A DNA stretch of 64,000 bases from Caulobacter ginsengisoli (lineage in GTDB: Bacteria; Pseudomonadota; Alphaproteobacteria; Caulobacterales; Caulobacteraceae). The position numbers were made by a program, and so were the translations under genes. The stretch is taken from the NCBI RefSeq assembly GCF_030814835.1, contig NZ_JAUSVS010000002.1, positions 827,604 to 891,603 on the forward strand. Reading direction: 5' to 3'. The notes under the pieces are model-generated. The model was not told the origin of the DNA, made no database searches, and was given only the letters and a program-made list of their open reading frames with translations. This document shows positions 51,888-62,795 of this stretch, piece by piece. How positions within the stretch are numbered: position 1 is the first letter of the stretch; each line of letters begins with the position of its first letter.

Positions 51888-54800
51888 CTACAGCACCCAG
51901 CCGCCGCTATCGAGACGCACGTCGCCGCTGATCTTCATGCGGTAGTCGGCAATCCCGTCACCATTGACGTCCAGCTGCAGGGTGGTGACGCCGCCGCCGA
52001 ACGCCAGGGTCATCTCGCCGGCATGATGGGTGAAGCTTCCCACCAGATGGAAGGCGTCATCCGCCCCGGTCGAGCTGTCGGCGTCGATGGCCGAGAGGTC
52101 CAGCCTGTCGGCGGTGGTCAGGTCGTTGACCGTGTCGGTCTCGATGGGGCCGCTGGTGTGGATCGACTCCTGCCGGACCACGAAGGTATCGGCGCCCGCC
52201 CCGCCGACCAGGATGTCCGATCCCGTCCCGCCGATCAGGATGTCGTCGCCGTTCATCCCCTTCAGCACATCGTCGCCGGCCAGCCCGTCGAGGGAATTGG
52301 CGCCCGCATTGCCGGTCATGGCGTTGACCAGGCTGTTGCCTGTCCCATCGATGGCGCTCACTCCGTCAAGCACCAGGGTCTCGATATTGGCCGCCAGGGT
52401 GACGCTGGCCGTGGCTCGCACCAGGTCCGCGCCCTGGCCGGACGCTTCTATGGTCGTGTCACCGGCATCGTCGACATAGTAGATGTCGTCGCCCAGCCCA
52501 CCGGTCATGGCGTCGGCGCCCGTCCCGCCGTCCAGCACGTCGTTGCCGTCGCCACCCGTGAGGCTGTCGATGCCGATCCCACCGTTCAGCTGGTCCGCGC
52601 CGGTCCCGCCATCCAGCGTGTCGTCGTCGTCGCCGCCGTCGAGGATGTCGTTGCCGATCCCGCCGGCCAGGATGTCGTTGCCGATTCCGCCGTCCAGCCG
52701 GTCGTTGTCGCCCTGGCCGTCCAGGTTGTCTGCCCCGTCGCCGCCGTGGAGCATGTCGGCGCCCAGGCCCCCCAGCAGGGTGTCGTCGCCCAGTCCGCCC
52801 TTGATCAGGTCTTCGCCGGCCCCGCCGTCCAGCCGGTTGTCGCCGCTGTTGCCGACCATGGTGTTGGCCTGGCCGTTGCCGGTCCCGTCGAGGTCGCGGA
52901 TGCCGTCGAGGATCAGCCGCTCGAAATTGGCGCCCAGGGTCCAGTTTATCGCGGCATGGACCACATCATCGCCCTCGCCGCTGGACTCGGTCGCGGTGTC
53001 GTTGGTGTCATCGACGACATAGGTGTCGTCGCCGGTTCCACCGGACATGACGTCGGCCCCGGTCTCGCCGTCCAGCCAGTCACCCTCGGAGCCGCCGGTG
53101 AGCGTGTCGCCGCCCGCCCCGCCGTAGAGGGTGTCCTTGCCGGCATCGCCAAATAGGGTGTCGACGTCGTCGCCGCCAGACAGGGTGTCGCTGCCGCCAT
53201 TGCCGTGCAGCACGTCGTCACCGGCCAGGCCCTGCACGGTGTCGTTGCCGACCCCGGCGTTGATGGCGTCCTGGCCGGCCGTGCCGTCCAGGACGTCGTT
53301 GTCGTCGACGCCATCGACCGTGAAGGTCGCCGTGCCGACCTCGCCGCCCATCAGGGTGTAGGTGACCACATAGCCCAGGCTGGTGTTGCTGGCGCCGGAG
53401 CCGGCGGCGCCCAGGTTCTGGGCGTCCGAGCCGGGGGTCAGGACGATCTGGCCGTCGGAGCCGATGGTGAATTCCGTTCCGTCGTCCAGAGTGGTCGTGC
53501 CGTCGACGACCACTTGCACGCCATCGATGGTCGCCTGGACGATCTGCAGCGTGGTGTCGACGTCGCTGTCGTTGCTGAGCACGTTGACCGAGATGGGACC
53601 GTCGGCGCTGCCGGTCGGAGTCTCGTCGACCACGGTGGCCACGTCGTCGACGCCCTGGACAAGGACGTCGATGCTCGGCGAGGCCGGGCGCAGGATGTCG
53701 AGCAGGATGTCGCCCTGTCCCGTCACTTCGATCTGGTCGATGTCGCCGTCGTTGTCGATGTCGACCCAGGCCGGCTGCACGGCGAACAGGAAGCCGTCGT
53801 TATAGGCGTTGTCGGTCAGCGCGAAGATCGGGTTGTTGGCCGCGCCGGTGTTGAGGAACACCCCGGGATTGCCTTCGCCGCCGCCGGCGATCATGTCGAG
53901 ATCGCCGTCGCCATCGATGTCGGCGAAGCTGACCGACTGGACGCCGCCGGCGTAGCTGGAGAAGGCGTCGAGCGGGTTCGCGCCGCCCGTCTGCTCCACG
54001 AAGCCGCCGGCCGAGCCCTGGAAGTAGTCGAAGCGGCCGCCGCCCCGCGACACCACCAAGTCGGCGAAGCCATCACCGTTCAGGTCGGCCAGGCCCGGCG
54101 AGGCGAAGCTGTAGGTCTGGATGCCATCGAACGGATTGGCTGCGCCCGTCAGCTGAGTGAAGTTGAAGGTCCCGTCGCCCTTGAAGGCCTCGATGGTCCC
54201 GCCATAGCGGCCGACCACCAGGTCGAGAAAGCCGTCGCCGTCGATATCGAACAGGGTCAGCCCGGCGACATTGCTCGGGGCGCCGCTCAGGCTCAGGGCC
54301 GCGTCATCCTGGATGAAGTCCGGGGCGACGGCCGAGCCGTCGTTGCGCAGCAGGTGGTAGCCGTCGCCATAGACCGCGGCGATGACGTCCTGGTCGCCAT
54401 CGTTATCGATATCGCCGACCGCGATGTGCGTGCTCGTCCCGAAGTGGGCGCCATGGAAGGGGTCGGGGTCGGCGGGGAACAGGGCGCTGCCCACGGTGCT
54501 GACGTTGAAGGCGGCGTCGACCAGGGTGATGGTCAGATTTCTGTAATAGTCCGGGTTGTCGCCGGTGGCCTGGAACTGGAGGGCTTCGACCGTCGCCTCG
54601 ACCGCGGCGTTGTCGGCGTCGGCGTTGAAGCGAACGCCAAACTCGCCATTGGGGCCCGGCAAAAGCGTGCCGATCGTGACGCCATTGAACAGGACCTGGA
54701 TGCCGGACATCGTGATCGCGCCGCCATCCCGCAGGTTGACGACATCGCCCGGCGCCATGCCGCCCACGATCAGCAGGCCGTTGTCCCAGTCCTGCTCGGC

Positions 54801-54890
54801 GTCGGTAACGGTCACGTCGCCATCGATGAGCGTGGCGGCGTCGCCCTCGGTGACGTTCAGTTCGGCTTCGAGATTGGCCAGGATCGGCAT
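51888..54890 (-). CDS. VCBS/FG-GAP plus RTX calcium-binding secreted protein (copy 4)
   Basis: 1000 residues; GGGGGTAG precedes the ATG. Residues 1-120 are a beta-rich cadherin-like region (N-V-T-E-G-D near 12), ~150-405 hold five FG-GAP/VCBS loops (D-I-D-N-D-G-D, D-I-D-G-D-G-F, and similar), ~430-545 a VCBS-type domain with [11 protein letters not shown]. Residues ~545-925 are RTX nonapeptides with T-A-T-E and T-T-I-E spacers. The last 75 residues are nearly identical to the tail of the protein at 1749. No signal peptide. Its N-terminal half differs from the three other copies, so the shared RTX/tail cassette carries different heads. Confidence 0.9.
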   Translation of the reverse strand: MPILANLEAELNVTEGDAATLIDGDVTVTDAEQDWDNGLLIVGGMAPGDVVNLRDGGAITMSGIQVLFNGVTIGTLLPGPNGEFGVRFNADADNAAVEATVEALQFQATGDNPDYYRNLTITLVDAAFNVSTVGSALFPADPDPFHGAHFGTSTHIAVGDIDNDGDQDVIAAVYGDGYHLLRNDGSAVAPDFIQDDAALSLSGAPSNVAGLTLFDIDGDGFLDLVVGRYGGTIEAFKGDGTFNFTQLTGAANPFDGIQTYSFASPGLADLNGDGFADLVVSRGGGRFDYFQGSAGGFVEQTGGANPLDAFSSYAGGVQSVSFADIDGDGDLDMIAGGGEGNPGVFLNTGAANNPIFALTDNAYNDGFLFAVQPAWVDIDNDGDIDQIEVTGQGDILLDILRPASPSIDVLVQGVDDVATVVDETPTGSADGPISVNVLSNDSDVDTTLQIVQATIDGVQVVVDGTTTLDDGTEFTIGSDGQIVLTPGSDAQNLGAAGSGASNTSLGYVVTYTLMGGEVGTATFTVDGVDDNDVLDGTAGQDAINAGVGNDTVQGLAGDDVLHGNGGSDTLSGGDDVDTLFGDAGKDTLYGGAGGDTLTGGSEGDWLDGETGADVMSGGTGDDTYVVDDTNDTATESSGEGDDVVHAAINWTLGANFERLILDGIRDLDGTGNGQANTMVGNSGDNRLDGGAGEDLIKGGLGDDTLLGGLGADMLHGGDGADNLDGQGDNDRLDGGIGNDILAGGIGNDILDGGDDDDTLDGGTGADQLNGGIGIDSLTGGDGNDVLDGGTGADAMTGGLGDDIYYVDDAGDTTIEASGQGADLVRATASVTLAANIETLVLDGVSAIDGTGNSLVNAMTGNAGANSLDGLAGDDVLKGMNGDDILIGGTGSDILVGGAGADTFVVRQESIHTSGPIETDTVNDLTTADRLDLSAIDADSSTGADDAFHLVGSFTHHAGEMTLAFGGGVTTLQLDVNGDGIADYRMKISGDVRLDSGGWVL

Positions 54891-55053
54891 GTGCTACCCC
54901 CACTAGAAACAGAGGGCGCGCGGTAAAACTCTACACCCGATCTGGGTTGGGAAATTCCACGCAAGGCCTTGCGCGACAAGGATTTGGGGGAAAATTGAAG
55001 GTTCCAATTTTCCGGCGATGGCGTCGCCCTTCATCATCTGGTTTCCTGCCGTG
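54891..55053. promoter_or_regulatory. Divergent gap with hairpin between RTX copy 4 and the glycosylase gene
   Basis: 163 bp. It contains an A/T-containing hairpin (GGAAAATTG pairing with CAATTTTCC, around 54989-55013) with a 7-nt loop. It lies just before the glycosylase gene and could be an operator or an mRNA leader structure. Confidence 0.4.
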
Positions 55054-55722
55054 ATGCAGAGCTTCGCCAAAATCCGCGCCAGAGCCGCCGCCCGCCACGG
55101 CGGGGAAGCGGCGCTCGCCGAGCGCATGCCGGCGATGAAGACCGCCGCCGAGCTGGCCGCCATCCCCGACGACCGCTGGCTCTCGCAGATGAGCAAGTGC
55201 GTCTTCCAGGCCGGCTTCTCCTGGACCGTGGTCGACAAGAAATGGCCGGGGACCGAGGACGCCTTCTGGGGGTTCGACGTCGCCCATTGCCGGTCGATGT
55301 CGGACGAGGAATTCGACGCCCTGCTCAAGGACGGCCGCATCATCCGCAACGGCGCCAAGGTCCGCTCGGTGGCCAACAACGCCGCCATGCTGATGGACCT
55401 GGCCGCTGAGCACGGCTCGGCGGGCAAGCTGTTCGCCGAGTGGCCGGCCGAGGACTACATCGGCCTGCTCGATCTCTTGAAGACCCGCGGCGACCGGCTG
55501 GGCGGCAATGCCGGCATGATGGCCATGCGCTTCATGGGCCGCGACGGCTTCGTGACCTCGCAGGACATGGTCAAGGCGCTGATCGGCGAGGGCGTGCTGG
55601 ACGGCCCGCCCGGCTCGAAGAAGTCGATGAAGGCCATCCAGGCGGCGTTCAACGCCTGGGCTGGGGAGAGTGGCCAGACTTTTGCGGCGATCAGCCGGAC
55701 CCTCGCGATGAGTGTGGACTGA
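55054..55722 (+). CDS. DNA-3-methyladenine glycosylase I-like protein
   Basis: 222 residues from ATG 55054, chosen because homologues begin M-Q-S-F; an ATG at 55018 is in frame. The Tag-like region has S-K-C-V-F-Q-A-G-F-S-W near 48-58, F-W-G-F-D near 72 and N-G-A-K-V-R-S-V-A-N-N-A near 99. The base-excision enzyme removes alkylated adenine from DNA. The zinc-binding N-terminal cysteine of classical Tag is not visible, so it belongs to the longer variant group. Divergent from RTX copy 4. Confidence 0.8.
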   Translation: MQSFAKIRARAAARHGGEAALAERMPAMKTAAELAAIPDDRWLSQMSKCVFQAGFSWTVVDKKWPGTEDAFWGFDVAHCRSMSDEEFDALLKDGRIIRNGAKVRSVANNAAMLMDLAAEHGSAGKLFAEWPAEDYIGLLDLLKTRGDRLGGNAGMMAMRFMGRDGFVTSQDMVKALIGEGVLDGPPGSKKSMKAIQAAFNAWAGESGQTFAAISRTLAMSVD

Positions 55723-55732
55723 CGCGGCCACC

Positions 55733-55861
55733 CCCTACCTCCCGGTCGATCCTGGCGAAGGCCAGGATCCATACGGAGCTGGCCGTCCTGCCAGCGTTCA
55801 GCCCGGATTCGCCGCTTGGGCCCTGGCCTTCGCCAGGGATATCGGGATCAAGAGGGGTAGG
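55733..55861. repeat. Degenerate inverted-repeat element F
   Basis: Two hairpins, each with CCTGGC/GCCAGG-type stems (around 55750-55768 and 55821-55837), lie in opposite orientation between CCCTACC and GGGTAGG outer ends. The copies match less well than in elements A-E. It fills the gap between two convergent genes. Confidence 0.6.
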
Positions 55862-55898
55862 CCTGCAAGGTGAACAGACCCCAGTCTCCGGGTGCCAG

Positions 55899-57530
<1,632 letters not shown>

Positions 57531-57577
57531 GGGCGCTTCCTCTTGGCTCAGAGCGTTTCCCCGACCATGCCAGGGAG

Positions 57578-58180
57578 TCAGTCCAGGCGGAAGGCTTCCC
57601 GGGTCGCCTTGCGGGCCTCGCGGACGATGTGGCCCCACCATTTGATGCGGGTGGCGTCGTCCAGGCCGTCGCGGTCCTCCAGCCAGGTGATCATGCTGTC
57701 GACGAAGAGGCCAAACAGCATGCCGGCCGCCTGCTGGGAGCGGGCCTCCGCCCCGGCGGGCGCGTCGGGGCCCGGCTTGAAGAGGGGCAGGGAGGTCTCC
57801 TTCATCGCCGCCCGCAGCCGCGTCTCCCAGTCCGAGCCGGTCGGGCCGGTGCGGCAGTTCTTCAGCACCACCAGGAAGGGGGCGGGGTCCTGCCGCGCGG
57901 TGGCCAGCAGCTTGCCGACCATCGAGCCATAGCCCTCCCAGGGCGAGGCGTAGGCGTTCTCCAGGGCCTGCAGCACCCGGTCGAACACCGCCTCGACCAG
58001 GGCCTCGCGCGAGGGGAACAGGCGGTAGAACAGCACTTTGGGCGCGTTGGCGGCCTCGGCGAAGTCGCGCATGGTTGCCGCGTGCAGGCCGCGCTCCAGC
58101 AAGACCTGGGCGGCGATGCCGACATAGGCCTCCCGGCGGGCGGCGTGATCGACGCGGGGCTTGCGCTTGAGGACTGTCAT
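57578..58180 (-). CDS. TetR-family regulator (acyl-CoA ligase/TauD region)
   Basis: 200 residues. HTH at ~15-60 (H-A-A-T-M-R-D-F-A-E-A-A-N-A-P-K-V-L-F-Y-R-L-F). It lies 47 bp before the acyl-CoA ligase on the same strand and is divergent from the TauD gene. The 64-bp divergent gap holds a small palindrome (58210-58221) as candidate operator. It may respond to a fatty acid or acyl-CoA (inference). Confidence 0.88.
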   Translation of the reverse strand: MTVLKRKPRVDHAARREAYVGIAAQVLLERGLHAATMRDFAEAANAPKVLFYRLFPSREALVEAVFDRVLQALENAYASPWEGYGSMVGKLLATARQDPAPFLVVLKNCRTGPTGSDWETRLRAAMKETSLPLFKPGPDAPAGAEARSQQAAGMLFGLFVDSMITWLEDRDGLDDATRIKWWGHIVREARKATREAFRLD

Positions 58181-58209
58181 CTATCCGCTTGAATATGAGA
58201 CCAGACGGT

Positions 58210-58221
58210 AACATACTTGTT
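58210..58221. promoter_or_regulatory. Candidate TetR operator
   Basis: AACA-TACT-TGTT, a 4-bp arm palindrome in the 64-bp gap between the divergent TetR and TauD-type genes. Short, so only suggestive. Confidence 0.35.
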
Positions 58222-58244
58222 CCGCCCTGGCAGGAGAAGACCCG

Positions 58245-59102
58245 ATGAATCAGCTGGTCCGCAACCTCACCGTCGATAGCCTGACTCTCTCGCCCCTGAC
58301 CCCGACTATCGGCGCCGAAGTCTCGGGCATCGACCTGGCCCAGCCCTTGGACGCCGGGGCCAAGGCGGCCCTGCGCCAGGCCCTGCTGGACTGGAAGGTG
58401 CTGTTCTTCCGCGACCAGGACATCACCACCGAGCAGCACATCGCCTTCGCCCGCGAATTCGGCGAACTGGAAGTCCACCCCTTCGCCCCGCACAAGCCCG
58501 GCTATCCCGAGGTGCTGGCCATCACCCACAATCGCGAAAACAAGGGCAAGGAAAACACCTGGCACAGCGACGTGACCTGGCGGCTGGAGCCGTCACTGGG
58601 CTCGATCCTGCGGGCCATCGAGCTGCCGCCGGTCGGGGGCGACACCCTGTTCGCCGACATGTACGCCGCCTACGAAGGGCTCTCCGACGAGGTGAAGGCC
58701 AGGATCGACGGCGCGACGGCCATCCACGACTTCGCGCATTTCCGGGTGGCCATGCGCAAGCGAGGGATGTCGGAAGAGCAGATCGAAGAGTTCAACAAGG
58801 CCTATCCCAAACCGGAGCACCCGGTGGTGCGCACCCATCCGGAGACGGGTCGCAAGGCGCTATACGTCAACGCCGCCTTCACCCAGCACATCGTCGGGAT
58901 GGACGAGGACGAGTCCAAGGCCCTGCTGAAACACCTCTACGCCCAGGCGGCGATCCCGGAATACCAGTGCCGCTTCCGCTGGGAGCCGAACTCCATCGCC
59001 TTCTGGGACAACCGGGCAAGCCAGCACTACGCGGCCTCGGACTACTGGCCGGCGGTGCGGAAGATGGAGCGGGTGACGGTGGTCGGGGACCGGCCTTACT
59101 AG
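58245..59102 (+). CDS. TauD/TfdA-family 2-oxoglutarate dioxygenase
   Basis: 285 residues. Iron ligands H107-x-D109 (N-T-W-H-S-D-V-T-W) and H261 (S-Q-H-Y-A); 2OG-binding arginine probably in the V-R-K-M-E-R segment near 272. Also V-R-T-H-P-E-T-G-R-K-A-L-Y-V-N near 193, typical of taurine and 2,4-D dioxygenases. Substrate unknown (sulfonate, phenoxyacetate or other). AGGAGA precedes the ATG. Confidence 0.88.
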   Translation: MNQLVRNLTVDSLTLSPLTPTIGAEVSGIDLAQPLDAGAKAALRQALLDWKVLFFRDQDITTEQHIAFAREFGELEVHPFAPHKPGYPEVLAITHNRENKGKENTWHSDVTWRLEPSLGSILRAIELPPVGGDTLFADMYAAYEGLSDEVKARIDGATAIHDFAHFRVAMRKRGMSEEQIEEFNKAYPKPEHPVVRTHPETGRKALYVNAAFTQHIVGMDEDESKALLKHLYAQAAIPEYQCRFRWEPNSIAFWDNRASQHYAASDYWPAVRKMERVTVVGDRPY

Positions 59103-59103
59103 A

Positions 59104-59267
59104 AAGCCCTTCCCCCGCTGGCGGGGGAAGTGGGCCGACAGCGAAGCTGGAGGCTCGTTGGGGGCCCTTTCCCACGGCTGTGCCACCCGCCAACGCCGCA
59201 AGGACCCCCAACGACCTTCGATGCTGCGCATCTCAGGCCACTTCCCCCGCCAGCGGGGGAAGGGCTT
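59104..59267. repeat. Long inverted-repeat element G
   Basis: The outer arms (59104-59133 and 59238-59267) are 30 bp and perfectly complementary, the inner ends are complementary over about 10 bp (CGTTGGGGG type), and the middle varies. Each outer arm is a hairpin (CCCCCGC/GCGGGGG). It fills the space between the convergent TauD and ABC permease genes and reaches into the permease stop codon. Confidence 0.85.
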
Positions 59268-60507
59268 ATTCTCGCCGCAGCGCCTCGATCGGGTCCAGCC
59301 TTGCCGCTCGCCAGGACGGGTAGGCCCCGAACACCAGTCCGACCAGCATCGAAAAGCCCAGCGACAACGGCACCGACCAACCCGCAATCGCCGTCGGCCA
59401 GTTGCCGAGCTTGGCCATCAGCATCGCCCCGCCGATCCCCAGCACCAGCCCGATGGCCCCGCCGACCACGCTGAGCACCACCGCCTCCAGCGCGAACTGG
59501 AACAGCACGTCCGTCCGCCTTGCCCCCACCGCCATCCGCAGCCCGATCTCCCGCGTTCGCTCGGTCACCGCCACCAGCATGATGTTCATGATCCCGACCC
59601 CGCCGACCAGCAGCGACACCGCCGCGACGGCGGCCAGCAGCCCGGTGAAGGTCTTGATCGACGATTGCAGCGCCTCGGTGATCGAGGCCAGGTTCTGGAC
59701 GTTGAAGTCGTCGTCGGCGCCCTGGCGGATGCGGTGGCGTTCGCGCAGCAGGTTGGTGGCGTCTTCCTGCACCCGGTCCAGGCTGTCGGCGTCGGCGGCC
59801 TTTACATAGATGGTCTGGACGTTGTCGCCCTTGACCCGTTTGCCCACGACGCGGGAGCGCACGGCCTCGAGCGGCCCCAGCACGATGTCGTCCTGGTCCT
59901 GGCCAAAGCCGCTCTGGCCCTTGGAGGCCAGGACGCCGATCACCTCGAAGGGCACGGTCCCGACCCGGATGCGCTTGCCCAGCGGGTCGCTGTCGCCGAA
60001 CAGACTGGTGGCGACCGTCTGGCCGATGACGGCGACTTTGCGGCCCTGACGGGCCTCGGCCTCGTCGATCATCCGGCCCGAGGCGATGGTCAGGTCGCGG
60101 GCGACCAGATAGTCCGGCGTGACGCCCTCGATGCGGGTGTTCCAGTTGGCGCCCTCGGCGGTCAGCTGGGCGCCGCCGCGCACCGACGGGGCCACGGCCA
60201 CCACGCTTTCGAGCGTGCCGAGGGCCTTGGCGTCCTCCTCGGTCAGGGTGAGGTTGGTGCCGGCCCCCTGGCTGACGAAGCCGCCGCCGGGCCCCCGCGA
60301 GGCGCCCGGCGAGACGATCAGCAGGTTGGAGCCCAGGCCGCCGATGGCGCTGGTCACCTGTTTCTGGGCGCCCAGGCCGATGGAGGTCATCATCACCACG
60401 GCCGCGACCCCGATGACCACGCCCAGCGAGGTCAGGGCGCTGCGCATCGGGTGGGCGATGATGGCCCCGGTGGCGAACCCGACGAGATCTATGCGGCGAA
60501 CGCTCAT
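59266..60507 (-). CDS. MacB-like ABC transporter permease
   Basis: 413 residues. One N-terminal helix (~18-42: L-T-S-L-G-V-V-I-G-V-A-A-V), a large periplasmic MacB_PCD domain (~60-250), then three helices in the FtsX region (~285-400) and C-terminal R-L-D-P-I-E-A-L-R. With the separate ATPase it forms a MacB-type mechanotransmitting exporter. ATGA overlap with the ATPase gene upstream. Last gene of the operon. Confidence 0.9.
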   Translation of the reverse strand: MSVRRIDLVGFATGAIIAHPMRSALTSLGVVIGVAAVVMMTSIGLGAQKQVTSAIGGLGSNLLIVSPGASRGPGGGFVSQGAGTNLTLTEEDAKALGTLESVVAVAPSVRGGAQLTAEGANWNTRIEGVTPDYLVARDLTIASGRMIDEAEARQGRKVAVIGQTVATSLFGDSDPLGKRIRVGTVPFEVIGVLASKGQSGFGQDQDDIVLGPLEAVRSRVVGKRVKGDNVQTIYVKAADADSLDRVQEDATNLLRERHRIRQGADDDFNVQNLASITEALQSSIKTFTGLLAAVAAVSLLVGGVGIMNIMLVAVTERTREIGLRMAVGARRTDVLFQFALEAVVLSVVGGAIGLVLGIGGAMLMAKLGNWPTAIAGWSVPLSLGFSMLVGLVFGAYPSWRAARLDPIEALRRE

Positions 60508-61199
60508 GACTTGCCCCGCCTGGAGCCGCCATGATCGTCCTCGACGACCTTGCCGTCCCTAAACGAGATCCGCCGCCGGGCCTCGGCCGCCACCTCCAGG
60601 TCGTGGGTGACGATGACCACGGTCAGGCCCTCGGCGTTCAGCTCGTGGAACAGGGCCAGGACTTCCTTGCTGGTATTGGTGTCCAGCGCCCCGGTCGGCT
60701 CGTCGGCGAGCAGCAGGTCGGGGGCGTTGGCCAGCGCGCGGGCGATGGCCACCCGCTGCTGCTGGCCGCCGGAGAGCTGGGTGGGCCTGTGGGTCATCCG
60801 CTCGCCCAAGCCCACCTTCTGCAGCATGGCCACGGCCCGCTCGCGCCGTTCGCGCGGCTCGATGCCGGCATAGACCATCGGAAGTTCGACATTCTGCAGC
60901 GCGGTGAGGCGGGGCAGCAGCTGGAAGGACTGGAAGACGAAGCCGATCCGCCGGCTGCGGAAGTCGGCCAGGGCGTCGTCGGCCATGTCGCCGACATCCT
61001 CGCCGTCGAAGTGGTAGGAGCCGTTGGAGGGCCGATCCAGCCCGCCCAGGATGTTCATCAGCGACGACTTGCCCGAGCCCGACGGCCCGATCACCGCCGC
61101 CAGCTCGCCCCGCTCGACGGTCAGGGTGACGCCTGCCAGGGCGGCCACCGTCTCCTCGCCCATGATGTAGAGCTTCTCCAGGTCGCGGATCTCGATCAC
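60504..61199 (-). CDS. ABC transporter ATP-binding protein (MacB/LolD-like)
   Basis: 231 residues. Walker A G-P-S-G-S-G-K-S-S at ~37-45, Q-loop F-V-F-Q-S, signature L-S-G-G-Q-Q-Q-R near 142, Walker B L-L-L-A-D-E-P-T-G-A-L-D near 160-171, H-loop V-T-H-D near 196. Energises the MacB-like permease encoded next. 6 bp after the adaptor gene. Confidence 0.92.
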   Translation of the reverse strand: MIEIRDLEKLYIMGEETVAALAGVTLTVERGELAAVIGPSGSGKSSLMNILGGLDRPSNGSYHFDGEDVGDMADDALADFRSRRIGFVFQSFQLLPRLTALQNVELPMVYAGIEPRERRERAVAMLQKVGLGERMTHRPTQLSGGQQQRVAIARALANAPDLLLADEPTGALDTNTSKEVLALFHELNAEGLTVVIVTHDLEVAAEARRRISFRDGKVVEDDHGGSRRGKS

Positions 61200-61205
61200 G
61201 GCGAT

Positions 61206-62774
61206 CTACATCCGCACCCGGACGCCGGGGCCGGCCATGGGGCTGCGGGCCTTGACCTTGGGCTTGGGTCCGCCTCCGGTGATCACCTGGCTCCCGACCG
61301 GGATATTGCCGCGGATCTCGCTGTAGGAGCCATCGGAGGCGCCGACCATGACCTGGATGGGGGTGGGCTTGCCGTCCTTCAGCACCCAGACCACGCCCGG
61401 CGTCATGCCGCCGCGCCGCTGGCCGCCCTGGGCCGCCATCTGGGCGCGCAGGGCCACCAGCTTGGTCTTCTGGTCGGGCTTGAGGATGGGTTCCAGCTTG
61501 GCGAAGGCGGCCTGCATGGCCGTGCGCATCGCCGCGCGGCGAGCCTGCGGGTCGCTGTAGCCGGCGGCCATGACGTTCTGGCGGGCCTGGTCGAAGATGA
61601 CCTTGGCCTTGGCCTGTTGGCCGGCGTCGAGGTCCAGCTGCTCGATCAGCCGCATGCCCATGCCGCCGCCTCCGCCGCCCTGGCCGCGGCCTGGCCGGCC
61701 ACCGAAGCCCTGGCCGCCGCCGCCACCGCCGGGAGGACCGCCGGGGCCGCCGCCCATGCCGCGCGGGGTGGTGGTCTTGTCCGGCGGGGTCCAGCGCAGG
61801 GCCGCGACCGGGACCTTCAGCACGTTCTTGCGCTCGTCGATGACGATGTCGGCGTTGGCGGTCATGCCGGGCAGCAGCTTGCCGCCGGGATTTTCGGCCC
61901 GGGCGATGACGATGTAGGCGACGACGTTCGACTGGGTCTCGGGCTGCTTGCGCACCTGGGTGACGACGCCGGTGAAGCTGTCGTCCGGGAAGGCGTCGAC
62001 GGTGAACTTGACCGTCTGGCCCTCGCGCACCTGGCCGATATCGGCCTCGTCGACATTGATCTTGACCTCCAGCTGGGTCAGGTCCTGGGCGATCTGGAAC
62101 AGCACCGGGGCCTGCAGGCTGGCGGCCACGGTCTGGCCGGGCTCGATCTGGCGGTCGACCACCACGCCGGCGATGGGGGCGACGATGGTGGTGCGGCCAA
62201 GGTCCACCTCGGTGCTGGCCAGCGCGGCCTTGGACTGGGCGATATTGGCCTGGGCCGCCTTCACCCCGGCCAGGGCCACCTTCCAGCTCGCCAGGTCGGT
62301 ATCCAGGGCGGCCTTGGCGGCGATGCCCTTGTCGAACAGCATCCTGGTGCGGTCATAGTTGGCCTTGGCGACCGCCGCCTGGGCCTGGGCCTGGGCCAGT
62401 GAGGCGTTGCCGGCCTGCACCTGGGCGCGGCCCTGGTTGGCCCGGCTGACATAGGTCTGCGGGTCCAGGATGGCCATCACCTGGCCCTTGCTGACCTGGT
62501 CGTTGAAATCGACCAGCACCTTGGTGATCTGGCCCGAGATCTGCGAGCCGACCTGCACCGTGACCAGGGCCTGCAGCGAACCGGAGGCCGAGACCGACTT
62601 GGTCACATCGCCCATGGCCACCGCCTCGGTGCGGTAGGGGTCCTTGAGCGGCTTGGGCTTGAGGACCTGCCAGCCGATGAAGGCCACGACCAGCACGGCC
62701 AGGCCGATGGCGGCCATCGCCAGGGAGCTGGGAAGTCTCGATTTACGGCGCGTCGGCTTGGCGGTCAGGCTCAT
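61206..62774 (-). CDS. MacA-like periplasmic adaptor with glycine-rich and Spy-like insertion
   Basis: 522 residues, much longer than usual MacA (~370-390). N-terminal membrane anchor (~18-36), biotinyl-lipoyl halves (V-Q-V-G-S-Q-I-S-G near 76 and I-V-A-P-I-A-G-V-V-V near 195-205), an alpha-hairpin rich in A/Q (~110-185) and beta-barrel domains. Residues ~330-458 are an insertion. A Gly-rich run (~340-372) is followed by an amphipathic helical segment with L-D-L-D-A-G-Q-Q-A-K and L-K-P-D-Q-K-T-K, resembling the LTxxQ motif of Spy/CpxP chaperones. Bridges the MacB-type pump to an outer-membrane channel encoded elsewhere. Confidence 0.88.
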   Translation of the reverse strand: MSLTAKPTRRKSRLPSSLAMAAIGLAVLVVAFIGWQVLKPKPLKDPYRTEAVAMGDVTKSVSASGSLQALVTVQVGSQISGQITKVLVDFNDQVSKGQVMAILDPQTYVSRANQGRAQVQAGNASLAQAQAQAAVAKANYDRTRMLFDKGIAAKAALDTDLASWKVALAGVKAAQANIAQSKAALASTEVDLGRTTIVAPIAGVVVDRQIEPGQTVAASLQAPVLFQIAQDLTQLEVKINVDEADIGQVREGQTVKFTVDAFPDDSFTGVVTQVRKQPETQSNVVAYIVIARAENPGGKLLPGMTANADIVIDERKNVLKVPVAALRWTPPDKTTTPRGMGGGPGGPPGGGGGGQGFGGRPGRGQGGGGGGMGMRLIEQLDLDAGQQAKAKVIFDQARQNVMAAGYSDPQARRAAMRTAMQAAFAKLEPILKPDQKTKLVALRAQMAAQGGQRRGGMTPGVVWVLKDGKPTPIQVMVGASDGSYSEIRGNIPVGSQVITGGGPKPKVKARSPMAGPGVRVRM

Positions 62775-62795
62775 GGTCTCTTCGGGTAAAGTTAA

